Shown here piece by piece: positions 1-11,267 of a stretch of 64,000 bases of DNA; position 1 is the stretch's first letter; the number at the start of each line of letters is the position of its first letter. The notes beneath the pieces are model-generated. The model was not told the DNA's origin, did no database searches, and was given only the letters and a program-made list of their open reading frames with translations. Source of the DNA: Endothia cerciana (taxonomy: Eukaryota; Ascomycota; Sordariomycetes; Diaporthales; Cryphonectriaceae); contig JALRMH010000055.1 in assembly GCA_026119935.1 (NCBI GenBank), positions 169,501 to 233,500 of the forward strand. Reading direction: 5' to 3'. Made by a program: the position numbers and the translations under genes.

Positions 1-233
1 CCGAGCTCGCGGAAGTAGGTCTGGTCGTGCATGTCCCAGCCGAAGATGACGGAGCAGAAGCCAAAGCCGGCCTTGGCGACGGAGAGGAACTTCTTCTTGG
101 AGACGAGCTTGCCGCGCAGGATGCCGTCGACGTCGACGCCGGCAAGCTTGACGCTGTTGTCGTCGGCGAGGATGGAGGGCAGGGCCTCGACGGTGATGTC
201 CTCCGGATGGGGGGAGGGCTTCTCGGCGGCCAT
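1..233 (-). CDS. Glutamine-synthetase-like protein, N-terminal part (runs off the left edge)
   Basis: The reading frame starts at the ATG at 233 and runs out of the window at base 1, giving about 77 residues. After a short acidic leader the protein has a DVDGILRGK segment followed by lysines (SKKKFL) and then a GFCSVIFGWDMHDQ segment. From family knowledge this is the N-terminal beta-grasp region of fungal glutamine-synthetase-like enzymes (FluG C-terminal / gamma-glutamyl ligase type), where DVDGxLRGK is strongly conserved. These enzymes join ammonia or an amine to glutamate using ATP, but the substrate cannot be told from this part because the catalytic domain lies outside. It is divergent from the SDR gene at 1734, with 1.5 kb between them. 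Confidence 0.72.
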   Translation of the reverse strand, partial: MAAEKPSPHPEDITVEALPSILADDNSVKLAGVDVDGILRGKLVSKKKFLSVAKAGFGFCSVIFGWDMHDQTYFREL

Positions 234-577
234 GTTGTGTGGACGACCGGACCGGACCGGACCAGGTACAGAGTATGGTATCTTGATCGTCAGGCAGTGC
301 CCGGATGTGTGCCCACGTCTCTTTGTCTTGTCTTGTCGTGAGGGGGAGGGCCAGAGGTTGGGTCTCTGGGCGGGCAAGAAAAGGACGGGGAACAGATAGA
401 TTGCGGTCGGGATAGAAGATACGGGAGGGCAGGCCGTGATAATGCCGCTCGGTATTGGACCTACTGCCCAAGACAAGACAGGACAAGAAGGCACACGAGT
501 AAGGAGTTGATGGGTCAGAGGGCGAGGAGGTCGCAGTCCGCGTGAGGGTGCCGGTGTAGGAACCTTGGTTTGGCGGA

Positions 578-600
578 GTGTGTGTGTGTGTGTGTGTGGG
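578..600. repeat. GT dinucleotide microsatellite
   Basis: About ten uninterrupted TG/GT units, followed by a degenerate GTGTGCGTGTG tail. It lies between two divergent genes. Confidence 0.9.
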
Positions 601-848
601 TGTGCGTGTGGAGGGAGGAGATAGGCAGCCAGGCCAGGCCCCCATCTGAGCTAGGCAACGTACGAGATCCTGTGAGGTCATCCTGGGCCGCGGGGCTGGT
701 CCCTGGCGCCTCACAGTAAGTAGCTTCCCAAGGAGCTACCCCTCATTCTCCAATGCCCCGCAGCCAAGAGAGGCCGTACCCGGGAGACCAGGGGCTCTGC
801 ATTTCGTCTATCTTGTATCTAATCTGTCTATCCTGACGGTCTCATCCT

Positions 849-851
849 CTC

Positions 852-887
<36 letters not shown>
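849..887. repeat. CT dinucleotide microsatellite
   Basis: About nineteen CT units with a single interruption (CTAT) near the left end. It is in non-coding DNA upstream of the SDR gene. Confidence 0.9.
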
Positions 888-889
<2 letters not shown>

Positions 890-1733
890 CTCCTCGTGGC
901 CGTGGACGATCGGGAATGCAAACAACAATAAAAATAAACATGGATAGAAAAAGGCCCCGGCCCCCTCTCTGGGTGATCCCGACAGTTCTGAGGCGAAACC
1001 TCTTCAGGACACCAATTCTTATGACTAACCAGGCTGCAGATCCCTCTTTATCACAGGACGGCTCAAGTCCGGGTCCGATATTCGTTGCAAATCGTCCGTG
1101 TATGCAGGGTCTCTGCACATCTGCGCTGATAAGAGAGAAAGAAAAAAAAACCCCCCCCCAAAAAAAAAATAACGTCGGTGGCCACTGGTCAGTGTGACTA
1201 GCACGCACGAGGGATGACCCGCCCTGTATGAATTTATCTGGGCCCCTAAGCACTATGTACATATTATGTACTATGCAGTAAGTATGTACTATGGTAAGTA
1301 CTATGATAGCGGCAGGTCGTTGTCGCGCCGAGTAACGGGCCTTAGTAAGGAACGTACCACTGCCGCCGATCCTCGGAGGGAAACTTCACGACGCTGGGGG
1401 AGGAACACGACACACACGGCGCAATAGGATGCTCCCAGGACCAAGTAGGAACCGCCTCTCCCAATTTTTTCCCCATCCCCTCCAACGTGAAACAATCCTA
1501 GCCTTGTGCCTGTACCAGTAGCATAGCAACTTCGGTTCCTGTCCAGCTCGAGACCACGCTGCTGCACCGACCTGACCCTCGACGCCTGGTACCCACTGCC
1601 TTTTCTCCCTCTCCCTCTTCCTCCTCTTCCTCTTCCTTTCCTTTCTCCAGCTGTCAGCCCGCCCGCCCGCCCTCGATTTACACCGCGAATATCCAGGTCA
1701 ACACCCGTAGCACCTAACGACAGCATCTGCACA

Positions 1734-2787
1734 ATGGGCTCTGGAGGACGTCTGGCCGGCAAGAATGCCATCGTCACCGGCGCTGCTGGGTGAGTTGAGG
1801 ACGCCCCCACCACTCTTTTTTTCTCTCTTTTTTTATTTTTTATTTTTTATTTTACGATAAAACCCCCTTCTCGGCCCCGGGACCCGCCTGCTCACAGCAA
1901 ACACCCTCCCCGGCAGTGGCATCGGCCTCGAGACCTCCATCCTCTTTGCCAAGGAGGGCGCCAACCTCCTGATGGCCGACATCTCCGCCCCCGCCCTCGA
2001 CAAGGCCAAGGCCAAGCTGCTGCAGCTCGTCCCCGGCGCCAAGGTGGCCACCGCCCTGTGCGACGTCTCCAAGGAGGCCCAGGTCCAGGCCATGGTCGAG
2101 TCCCTCGACCCCGCGGGCGGCCTGGACGTCATCTTCAACAACGCCGGCATCATGCACGCCAAGGACGACGACGCCGTCGGCACCCCCGAGAACATCTGGG
2201 ACCTGACCATGGACATCAACGTCAAGGGCGTCTGGTTCGGCTCCAAGCACGCCATCCTGGCCCTGCGCCGCCACAAGAAGACCAAGGGCTCCATCATCAA
2301 CACCGCCTCCGTCGTCGCCCTCGTCGGCAGCGCCACCCCGCAGCTCGCCTACACCGCGTCCAAGGGCGCCGTCCTCGCCCTCACCCGCGAGCTGGCCATG
2401 GTCCACGCCCGCGAGGGCTTCCGCTTCAACAGCCTGTGCCCCGCGCCCCTCAACACCCCGCTGCTGCAGGACTGGCTTGGTGACGACCAGCCCAAGAGGC
2501 TCAGGCGCGAGATCCACTTCCCCTCCGGCCGTTTTGGTGAGGCCGTCGAGCAGGCGCACGCCGTCGTCTTCCTCGCCGGCGACGAGAGCAGCTTCGTTAA
2601 TGGTCATGTGTGTCCACCCCGCCCCCCGTCTCGTGGTGCTGGTGCGGCCGCGTGGAAGCTGACCCTGGGTTGTGTGCTGCAGGACATGGTTGTCGATGGC
2701 GGTATGACCAAGGCCTATGTGACCCCCGAGGGTCCCGCCCCCCAAGCACCAGTAAACAACGCCCTGAAGGACTCCTTGGATGCCTAG
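1734..2787 (+). CDS. Short-chain dehydrogenase/reductase (SDR family)
   Basis: Three exons are supported: 1734-1789, 1917-2607 and 2683-2787, giving 283 residues, a normal classical-SDR size. The Rossmann cofactor motif (TGAAGGIG) is created only when intron 1 is removed, which supports that splice. Further motifs are NNAG (residues ~93-96), an active-site serine region (NTASVVAL) and YTASK with catalytic Tyr and Lys. The likely activity is NAD(P)-dependent oxidation or reduction of an alcohol/ketone; the substrate is unknown. Intron 2 (75 nt, GTGTGT...CTGCAG) is in frame and stop-free, so a retained form would still translate with 25 extra residues. Removing it restores a typical NGHDMVVDGG C-terminal segment. 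No targeting signal is seen. It is convergent with the mclA-like gene at 3204. Confidence 0.9.
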
Positions 2788-3203
2788 ACCATGGTTGAGG
2801 ACGGGGTCGATATGAAAGACGGCCAGGGGCTTGCATGGTGTGGAGTTGTAGAATCCCCCTTTCCCCCGCGGACTACAAAATTTGAACATAGTTGATTATT
2901 GGTGTGCCAGGCTGGATCTGACAGGGAACGATTTGGTATCTGGTGTTCGATGGGTTGCGCATTTAATTCGACAGGCTCTAGAATCAGAGATCCCCCCCCC
3001 CCCTCACCCACCTCCTCAGCGTGGAATGCAAATGCTCTTTACTGTGCCCAAGTGAAAATTTGCCTCCGTAATCAGCTTCTCATCCAGACGGCTCATATCT
3101 TCCGGCTCGTGTGTTGCCGGTCGTATATACATGATGCATATTTGGCACAACGTGATCGGGGGGGGTTTTTTTTTCTTTTTTTCTTTTTCACCCTCCTCCT
3201 AGG
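2788..3203. other. Convergent 3' intergenic region
   Basis: A 416-base gap between two convergent genes. It holds homopolymer runs (C10 near 2993-3002, G8-T9 near 3159-3178). I see no gene in it. Confidence 0.6.
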
Positions 3204-5143
3204 TCAGAATTGGCCTTCCGTGTTGCCCTCGCCCATGCTCTTGCTCCCGGAGCTCCCGCTCTGGATGGCCCCGACGATGCCGTCTATGTAGCTCGCGCCA
3301 CTCCACTTCTGGTGCGTGAGCACCTCGACCCCGAGCTCCTTCTCCCTCCTCTGCACCAGGTTGACGTAGGCCAGCATGCCGTCCTCCTTGAACTCCTTGG
3401 ACAGCTGATTCGTGATGGTGGCGGTGCTGTGCAGGCCGGCCAGCGAGATCAGCTGGACCACGAACCCCTCCCTCGCGATGTCCCAGATGAACGACCTGAG
3501 GGTCTCCTCGGTGAAGCCGTGTGACATCCAGTTGAAGGAGGGGCTGAGGTTGTAGACCAGGCCCTTGCCCGGGTGGGCCGACCGGACCGCGCGGCCAAGC
3601 TTGGTGCATACCTCGACGTCGGGGTCGCCCGTCTCGACCCACAGCAGGTCGGCGTAAGGGCCGAAAGCGATGGACCGCTTGGTGGCTGCCTCCATGCCGG
3701 CCTTGTAGTGGTAGAAGCCCTCCCGGGTGCGCGGGATGTCCCAGCTGAAGAACACCTCCCTTCCGCCCGGCGTGAGACCGGCAGCAAGCGCCCTCCGATT
3801 CGCCAGGCCCATGTCGCGGTCCTCTGCCACCTGTTTCTTGTACTTTTCAATGTCCGCATCCGGTGCGCCCTCGGCCCGCAGATGAGCTACCGCGGCCTCG
3901 TCAAAGGTCACCAGCCTCGTCTTCTTGACCCACTCGGCCTCGAAAGCATCAATCTCGGGGCCCGAGGCACCGCGCCTTTCCATCTCCTGCAGCGTCTCGG
4001 CGAGTGGTTGTATGTCGGGGTCGGTGACGCCCAGGATGAACTCGTGGTCGCGGACGTCGATGGAGCTGCTCAGCAGCTTGCCGCTCTCGGAATCGGAGCG
4101 GGCGATGACGAGGGTCTCGACGCCCATGAGGTCCCACTGGAAGCGGGCGGCGACCAGGCGGTTGATGTGCTCGCCGACGGGGACGAGGACCTTGCCGGCC
4201 AGGTGGCCACACTTCTTGCCGCCGTGCAGCTGGTCCTCGAAGTGGACGGCAGCCGCGCCGTTCTCCGCAAAGAGCTTGGCCAGCTTGAGGACGGCGGTCA
4301 GGCCGCCGTGGCCGGTATCACCGTCGGCCACGATGGGCCGGAAATAGTCGACGTAGGGTGTCCTGGCGCGATCGGAGGGGGAGAGCTGCCTGCGCAGGTC
4401 CCATTGTTTGCGGTCGTGCATGGACTGCGCCTTGAACATACGCTGAACCTGGTTGGGAACGGTGTTGTAGGGGTAGTCGCCAAAGTCTGGGGAGACCTCG
4501 TTGGTGGATGTGAGGGTGGACGAGCAGGCCCAGCCGGACAGGTAGAGGACTTCTTGATGAGGTGCCTGTTGCGTCATCTGCACGGGGTCGATGGCACCCA
4601 CTGTGAGGAGAGGAGGGAGGTGTCACGGTCAGTAACGTCAGGGGAGGATGGCGCAGGCGAGGAGGAGGTCAGAGGGAAGAGGCACATACTCGTGTGTAGG
4701 GGCTCGCCCTTGCCCAGCCTCTCCTGGATCAGATTCCACAGCTTCCTGGCCATGACGGAGCTGGGATATGACTGTTGAAGGGAACCCCTCTTCGAGACCA
4801 CGTCGGCGGCGGTGTATGGCCTCTTGATGCCGGTATATCTCGGGGTGGCCCACCATGCCTCGACATCCTTGATCTGCTGTTCGTATAGTGTGTCCTCGTA
4901 CGAGCCTGCCTTACTTGACTCGGGCAGGAGCTGGAAGGAGTCGGATGGTAGAGAGGCAGCCAGGGGGGGCGCGACTGGAGGAAGGGAGCAAGACGGAGGC
5001 ATCCTGCGAGGGGATGTGGTCGAGATCTGACGAAGGGGTATCGGCGAGGAGGCCGAGCATCTCGTCGTCCGCGTGGGTATCGAAAAAGCCCCGCCACGGA
5101 CGGACCCTGGGACCGACAACGATGCCGGTATCCTCCGCAGCAT
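3204..5143 (-). CDS. mclA: Mitochondrial 2-methylisocitrate lyase (ICL/PEPM family)
   Basis: Two exons, 5143-4690 and 4600-3204, give about 616 residues; an upstream in-frame ATG at 5176 is possible. The first ~50 residues are rich in Arg/Ser/Ala with no acidic residue, as in a mitochondrial presequence. The isocitrate-lyase signature KKCGH lies near residue 280, after a VADGDTGHGG metal-site segment. The enzyme should split 2-methylisocitrate into pyruvate and succinate. I choose methylisocitrate over glyoxylate-cycle isocitrate lyase because the protein is longer (fungal ICL is about 540 residues), has a mitochondrial leader, lacks a peroxisomal C-terminus (ends GQF) and stands head-to-head with a methylcitrate/citrate synthase. 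The methionine at the exon junction is split by the intron. A TATA-like ATATAAAC lies about 55 bases upstream. Distinguishing MICL from ICL by motif alone is not certain. Confidence 0.83.
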
Positions 5144-5855
5144 CTTCTGTATGATATGTGCAAGAGCGAGGCTCAATCCTGACCGTGGTCTCTCGAAGGT
5201 TTATATGGTGTAGGAGGAGGAATAGTTGAGTGATATAGAAGGGGATCTGAAGGTTGAAGCCGGGGGTTGAAGCCGAAGACGCGAACCGTGCAGAGCCGAG
5301 GGAAATCCAAAGCTAATTCACCCCATTCGACGACCGCCGATTCGGCACCGGCTGAGGCGCTGAGTTGGGGGGTCGGCTACGGTGCGGGGTAAGGCCGGCC
5401 ATCCCCTGGCAGACAGAACGCTCAGGCCCGTGGCGGCACGCTAAACGGTTTCCCTCGGTTGATCGGCAGACGGGAACTTTGCTGTGCTGTAAGTTGGCCG
5501 GGGACAGTGGGCACTTCGTCAGCGGGCAATTGGGAACGCTATCACAAGCCGCGGGACTCACCCACGCCCCGTCGTATGTATATGGCTGTCCTCTTGGACA
5601 GTTGACCCAGGGGCACTCTCTCTCCTGGAGGATATATACACACAGACGATATTATACAATATTGCGCTCCCCTCCTCATCCCGCCCCACCACGAATCGTG
5701 TCGCCGTCGCCTCACCCTCGACAGTTGAGCCCCCCCACCTCTCTCGTCCCGTATTGCCGAGGGATCCAACCGGGACACACTTCTGCAATTGCGAGACATA
5801 GATAGCGAGGACGACAGGATCTCTGGGAGACGCAGTCAGCAGACGGTACACCATC
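5144..5855. promoter_or_regulatory. Shared divergent promoter of the methylcitrate-cycle pair
   Basis: About 710 bases separate the two start codons. The hexamer CCGAGG, the known core of FarA/FarB fatty-acid regulator sites in Aspergillus, occurs three times: 5296-5301 (+), 5453-5458 (as CCTCGG) and 5757-5762 (+). About one copy per 2 kb would be expected by chance on both strands. TATA-like elements lie near 5196-5203 on the mclA side. That FarA/B-type factors control both genes is inference. Confidence 0.45.
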
Positions 5856-7537
5856 ATGGCCACCAGGTTATATGGCTCCTCCAGGGCCATCCGCTCCCTT
5901 AGGGTAGAGGTAGAGTAGAACCCCGGATCCTCCAGAACGTGGCCCTCACCACCACCGCCGCCAGCAGCAGTCGCTGGAGGTATGTTGCTCGATCATCTTG
6001 CTGACCTGTGGCCCCTCTCCCGCCATCATACCAGCCCCTAACTGTCCGTCCCTCTCCTCGGGCAACGACGGCCAGGCTCGCAGTCGCCTCATCGACGAGA
6101 GCCTACTCCTCCTCCGAACCAGACCTCAAGGCCACCCTGAAGGAGGTTATCCCCGCCAAGAGGGAGCTTCTCAAGAAGGTCAAGGCCCATAGCTCCGCCG
6201 TCATCGGCGAGGTCAAGGTCGAGAATACCCTCGGCGGCATGCGCGGCCTCAAGGCCATGGTCTGGGAGGGTTCCGTCCTCGACCCCAACGAGGGCATCCG
6301 CTTCCACGGCCGCACCATCAAGGACTGCCAGAAGGAACTGCCCAAGGGCAAGACCGGCTCCGAGATGCTGCCCGAGGCCATGTTCTGGCTGCTCCTGACC
6401 GGCCAGGTCCCCTCCACCGGCCAGGTCCGCGTCCTGTCCCGCCAGCTCGCCGAGCAGGCACAGCTGCCCGCCTTTGTCGAGAAGATGCTCGACGACTTCC
6501 CCAGGGACCTCCACCCCATGACCCAGTTCGCCATCGCCGTCGCCGCCCTCAACCACACCTCCAAGTTCGCAAAGGCCTACGAGAAGGGCCTCAACAAGGC
6601 TGACTACTGGGAGCCGACCTTTGACGACTCCATCAGCCTGCTCGCCAAGCTGCCCACCATCGCCGCCAAGATCTACCAGAACTCGTACAGGGGCGGCGGT
6701 GCCCTCCCTGCCCAGGCCGACCTCGAGCAGGACTGGTCTTACAACTTTGCTGCTATGCTGGGCAAGGGTGGCAAGGAGAACGAGAACTTCCAGGATCTTC
6801 TGCGTCTGTATCTGGCTCTGCACGGCGACCACGAGGGCGGAAATGTCTCGGCCCACACGACCCATCTTGTCGGAAGTGCCCTGAGCGATCCCTTCCTGAG
6901 CTACAGCGCTGGCCTGCAGGGTCTCGCAGGTCCTCTCCATGGGTAAGTCTGCCCCCTCCTTGTGGAAAAGTTCCTCTGTCTGCTGATCGGTCTGTGGATA
7001 ATTTTGCGGCCGGCTCATGCTGAAGTTGTGTCTCCTGGCAGCCTTGCCGCGCAGGAGGTGCTGCGCTGGATCATCCAGATGAAGGATGCCATCCCCTCCT
7101 CGTACAGCGACCAAGATGTCCACGATTACCTCTGGTCCACCCTCGACTCCGGCCGCGTCGTGCCCGGCTACGGCCACGCCGTTCTCCGAAAGCCCGATCC
7201 GCGCTTCGAGGCCCTCATGGACTACGCCGCTGCGCGGCCCGAGATCGCCCAGGATCCCGTCTTCCAGCTCGTCAAGAAGAACAGCGAGATCGCCCCCGAG
7301 GTGCTCAAGAAGCATGGAAAGACAAAGAACCCCTACCCCAATGTCGACTCCAGCAGCGGTGTCCTCTTCCACCACTACGGCTTCACGGAGACCCTCTACT
7401 ACACCGCCACCTTCGGCGTGTCGAGAGGCCTGGGACCGCTTGCGCAGTTGATCTGGGACCGGGCCCTGGGCCTGCCCATCGAACGGCCCAAGAGCATCAA
7501 CCTGCAGGGCATCTTGAACCAGATCCAGGGTTCCTGA
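5856..7537 (+). CDS. mcsA: Mitochondrial 2-methylcitrate synthase (citrate synthase family)
   Basis: The body is exon 6076-6942 plus exon 7042-7537. It shows the citrate-synthase landmarks GDHEGGNVSAH and PLHGLAAQEVLRW (completed across the intron), then VPGYGHAVLRK. Two upstream exons are proposed: 5856-5903 and 5936-5979, followed by a well-formed intron 5980-6075 (GTATGT, CCCTAAC branch site). This yields 484 residues with an Arg/Ser/Ala-rich presequence ending RAYSSS. The first intron in this model is only 32 nt, unusually short, so the extreme N-terminus is uncertain. The enzyme condenses propionyl-CoA (and acetyl-CoA) with oxaloacetate in mitochondria. Assignment as methylcitrate rather than primary citrate synthase rests on overall resemblance to fungal McsA and on the head-to-head mclA neighbour. 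Confidence 0.82.
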
Positions 7538-8380
7538 GCCACTGCACAATGCTAGAACGGGGGACTGATGAGATTTGATGGAGATAATTGAATTGGAGAT
7601 TATTGCTGCACGATAGATAGAAGGCCGTTGCGTCCAAGAAAATTATATAGTGCACTTTTCCGCGCAGATGCTTTGGACTCCATTGTTCCGCTCTCCTCAC
7701 AGACTCGCTCCGTCTGGTCTAGTTGGAGCCTCACAGAGCATCTTTGTCAATTCTGGGCGTCGATGAGGTGAGCAATACTGACTTTGTAATCGAGCCTCAT
7801 ACTTGTCGTGCTTGCCTATATTGCAGAGCGTACGGTGGAATGAAATCTGAGCGGAGTCCTGAGGTGTTCCGCCGACCGGATGTTCGACATTTTCCTGCCC
7901 AAGTGTGACGTTTATGCTTGTACAATAGGAACTTTGGAATACTGATTCCTCTCAACTCATAAGCATATTTTCCCTCAAGGCGTGACTGTCCTTTGTATTC
8001 AGCGCGTGCTGAAGAACTGGGTGTTTTGAGCCGGCGCGGTCTCCCTCGGCCAAATTTTAGACATGTACAGACGAGAGCCACCTTGACAATATGGCGCAAA
8101 AGGTCGATATTGTGAGCTGATTATGATAACCTCGTCGTGGGTCCTATCGCAACCGTCCCGACCGGGGAATCACCATCGCTGCGAGACCTGCCTCGTTTGA
8201 TAAATGGAGATTCCTCTCATGAAATTCACTCGTCGTCACAGTACTTCACTTGATTCTCAGGTTCATATGCGCATCCTCGACGTTGCCAGGACTTTTCTTG
8301 TAATTGTTCATTCACGATTCCAAGAACTACGGTTTCTCTTTTTCGTATACCTACCTCACTGGCTTCATCTGTCAGTACCA
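7538..8380. other. Convergent intergenic region
   Basis: About 840 bases between the stop codons of the methylcitrate synthase and the urea transporter. I find no ORF with recognisable features, no repeat and no tRNA. Confidence 0.6.
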
Positions 8381-8819
8381 TCATTTCTCAACCGGTGTAA
8401 CCTCACCCGGCGTCTCATCTGCACAGGACTTCTTGAGGTCTTGTGGTGGCATGCCATGTCCCTTCTCCTCCTCCGCCGCCTCGCCCTCGATGTGCAGGTT
8501 TCGGTTCTTGCCAGGATGCTTCTTGCCGGTAAGGTCGAGGTAGATCAGCCTCGCAGTGTTGACGAGGGTCTTTCTTCCTTCGAACACGGGGAATAGACCA
8601 ACTGCGAACAGGGAGCAGAAGATCCAGATGATGCCAACGACGACCCAGCCTGCGGGAATTATTAGATGAGCATACCGTCACATAATATGACAACGCGAGG
8701 CCAGGGACGGGGAGCACGGGGAGAAGGCCGCTCACCTGTAAAGAATTTCTTGCTGAAGATGTAGCCGCTGCCATACATGGCTGTTTTCATGTCACGTCAG
8801 TCAGAGTCTAATCCCAAAT

Positions 8820-8854
<35 letters not shown>

Positions 8855-11267
8855 GATACTTACGCATGGGCCAGAGCACCAGGAAGGCGAGACTAAGATA
8901 TGTCAGTCAGTCCAGCAAGAATAAAAGTAAAAGAATCACAAGCAACTGTGTAACTCACGTCATAACAACTGTCATCGTCCTGCTGATCTTTCCTGCCCTC
9001 AAGAGCTTCTGTTCCGCCTCGAAGTCGTCGGGGCCCTGCACATGGCCGCTGTTGACCTCGATGTCCTGATCGGCAGCCGCTGCTAGGTCTTGGTCGTCAC
9101 CTTGACGGATACCCATCATTGACTTCCAGTCATAGTGGTCGAGGCCGAAGATGAGTGTGAATATGGGGATGAGCACAAGAGGGGACAGTAGGGCCACGAC
9201 GTTCCCGGCCAGCATGGGGTCATTTGAGCCGGTACAGGTCACGTCCAGACTGCCACAGGTCTTCTTCGCCGTAACGAGCCAGGCGATCAGTGCAAAAGCC
9301 AGACCAAAAATCGGAGACAGGGCCGCCTGTTTTTAGAGCAGGTCAGATACATATCTCATAAACCGTTGAGAGGGTCTTCGGCCTCGGGGAGATGCTTTTG
9401 GAGATATAGGGTCCACCCACAGCCCATTTGTTGAGGCCGGCCCAGGTGAGGGTCAATGTGGCAGGTAGAACGGCTGACGAGATGATGACTCCCATCATCA
9501 GGTAGAGATAGCCCATTGAGATGCCTGCGAAGTACAGGCCGACCGAGAAGCTGGCTATGAAAATCGCGTAGCCAACAACAATGCAATGGCTCATCCAGAT
9601 AAGGCGACTTCCCGACGCATCCGGCTTGAAATATGTACGGTACCTAACTCAGTCATTAGCCCTGCGCATCTTCTATCCAGTCGAGGATTAGGATCCGGGG
9701 GAGCAGACAGATCGTAAGTGAAGATCGACGACACAGCTATCAGTTCCGAGGACGTCGCTGAGGTCACAGCCATGAAGATAATGAGCAGGGTTGCGATCGC
9801 GCCGCCCCTGCCTAGAAGAGCAACAGCGGCGTAGGGAAGAACAAGACCGGCGGACACATCAGCGTCGGACATGCGATCCGGATAGGTTGGGAATCGTGGG
9901 TTTGACTCAAGAGCCAATGCGGACAAGCCCATTGTCCTGGTGTTACTTTGTCAGCGGATGGATGTGTCCGGACCGTGCCATAAATTGCGCACCAACTTGA
10001 TCGTGCAGGGAGGAGAGGGGTCTGGGGATTTCACTCACGTAGCAGTCAGCCAAGGGATAGCAAACCATGACAGGCCACCAATAATGTAACCTGGAAGGGC
10101 ATGGACTGGAGATGCAGCGATCGCCTTGTTGTAGTATCCGTCTGGAGGAGTTTATGCCTGGTCAGCACGATCCCGATTTCCGGCTGTATCATCACAAGCA
10201 TAGCTCGTCTTGGGGAGGCCGCTTACTGTCGAGGAACACAGTACCAAAGTTTCCAACAATATTTATGACGAAGAAAATGGCTCCCTCTTTGGACTGCATC
10301 GTCAAGTAGCTGCCGTCCTTGTTGCCGTCCACGGGGTGCTCGAGTGCGGCCGTGACCAGGAGGTCATAGACGGCGTTGGGGGATCCCAGAACATCGGAGG
10401 ATGCATAAGCCGTCAAGGAGAAGATGATGATGATAATCAACAGAATGAAGGTGTGGATCCAGTCCGTCAGGATGGTCGCCTTCAAGCCGCCGACCATGGT
10501 ATAAGCTGCGTGATACTCTCAGCCTCTAGGCGTGGAATATGGAAGACCCTTTTGACTTTGGAAAGTAGCGACCTCCAGGTCTCGATGATCCAAACATACC
10601 TACTACACCAACTGGCAACAGGTAAATTGCCGCAATCTCGTCCATTCCGGTCAAGGCATTGACAGTTGCGGAGCCTCCGACGATTAACATCAGAGACACA
10701 AGAATGTTCGTCACCAGCCCGAAGACCATGAAAACAAGATGGGGCAAGGTGCCGAAGCGTGCCTTGATCACCTCGAGAAAGGTGTGCGCATTGGGCGCCC
10801 TCCGCTTGAGCTCGATGGCCAGGGTCGCAAATAGGAGGATCTGCACGGTGGCACCAGAGGCGTACCAGAAGGGACCTGAAACGCCATACCGGTAGCAGAC
10901 ACCGGTGGACTGGAGGAGACTGCAGTTCGGGAGGAGTCAGTACGCAACCCATATTCGCGGTCGGCCATCCCAACTTACGTCGCAGCCCAGGTCCACGAGG
11001 ACACCACAGCACTCCCGACGAGCCCCGACTTCACCGTACGGCCAGCTGTATTGAACATCTCTGACGTCTGCAGCTCACTGTTGTATCTCCGTAGTACGAA
11101 GGTGACAAATATCATCCCTAGCCACCTTGTTAAGCCAGTGTTGCACACACGTCCAGGAGTTTGAAAGCCATCCAGGTCCGACAAAAATACATACCCAGCG
11201 CGAAAAGAGCGCCCAGGCCTAGGACGATGCCATAGCCGTAGCCAGGGTCCAATGCTACGTGGACCAT
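8381..11267 (-). CDS. DUR3: Urea/sodium:solute symporter (DUR3-like, SSS family)
   Basis: A gene with many introns (at least nine), starting at about 11267 (MVHVALDPGYGYG) and ending at 8381. Successive exons (approximate) are 11267-11196, 11119-10979, 10920-10600, 10507-10228, 10144-10039, 9934-9709, 9640-9430, 9330-8960 and two or three short ones to 8381. Recognisable segments include VSSWTWAATLLQSS, ELKRRAPNAHTFLEV, a long LTDWIHTFILL helix, SKEGAIFFVINIVGNFGTVFLD, RMSDADVSAGLVLP and TSATSSELIAVSSIFTYD, which match fungal DUR3 urea permeases. The product should be a plasma-membrane protein of about 13-15 helices that couples uptake of urea (in some members polyamines) to an ion gradient. 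The C-terminal tail is hydrophilic and charged. An AG microsatellite lies in an intron. Nitrogen regulation is suggested by GATA words upstream. Confidence 0.88.
8825..8851. repeat. AG dinucleotide microsatellite in a DUR3-like intron
   Basis: About thirteen AG units on the plus strand, within one of the last introns of the symporter gene. Confidence 0.85.

Larger units (their letters stand above)
234..1733. promoter_or_regulatory. Divergent intergenic region between the GS-like and SDR genes
   Basis: This 1.5 kb has no convincing ORF. It contains a GT microsatellite, a CT microsatellite, an A9-C9-A9 homopolymer block near 1140-1170 and repeated GTATGTACTATG-like words at about 1256-1305. 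The last 130 bases before the SDR start are C/T-rich, as is common for fungal core promoters. No regulator site was recognised with confidence. Confidence 0.5.

Noticed and set aside
1852..2889. 345-residue minus-strand ORF
   Set aside because: Antisense shadow of the SDR gene; low-complexity Gly/Val/Asp composition.
3573..4778. 401-residue plus-strand ORF
   Set aside because: Antisense shadow of the lyase gene, crossing its intron; no domain.
3204..5143. Glyoxylate-cycle isocitrate lyase (acuD/icl1) as the identity of this gene
   Set aside because: The protein is about 75 residues longer, has a mitochondrial-type leader, lacks a peroxisomal C-terminus and is paired with a methylcitrate/citrate synthase.
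6089..7549. 486-residue minus-strand ORF
   Set aside because: It lies antisense to the methylcitrate synthase, is Gly/Val/Asp-rich without motifs, and arises from GC-rich third positions of the real gene.
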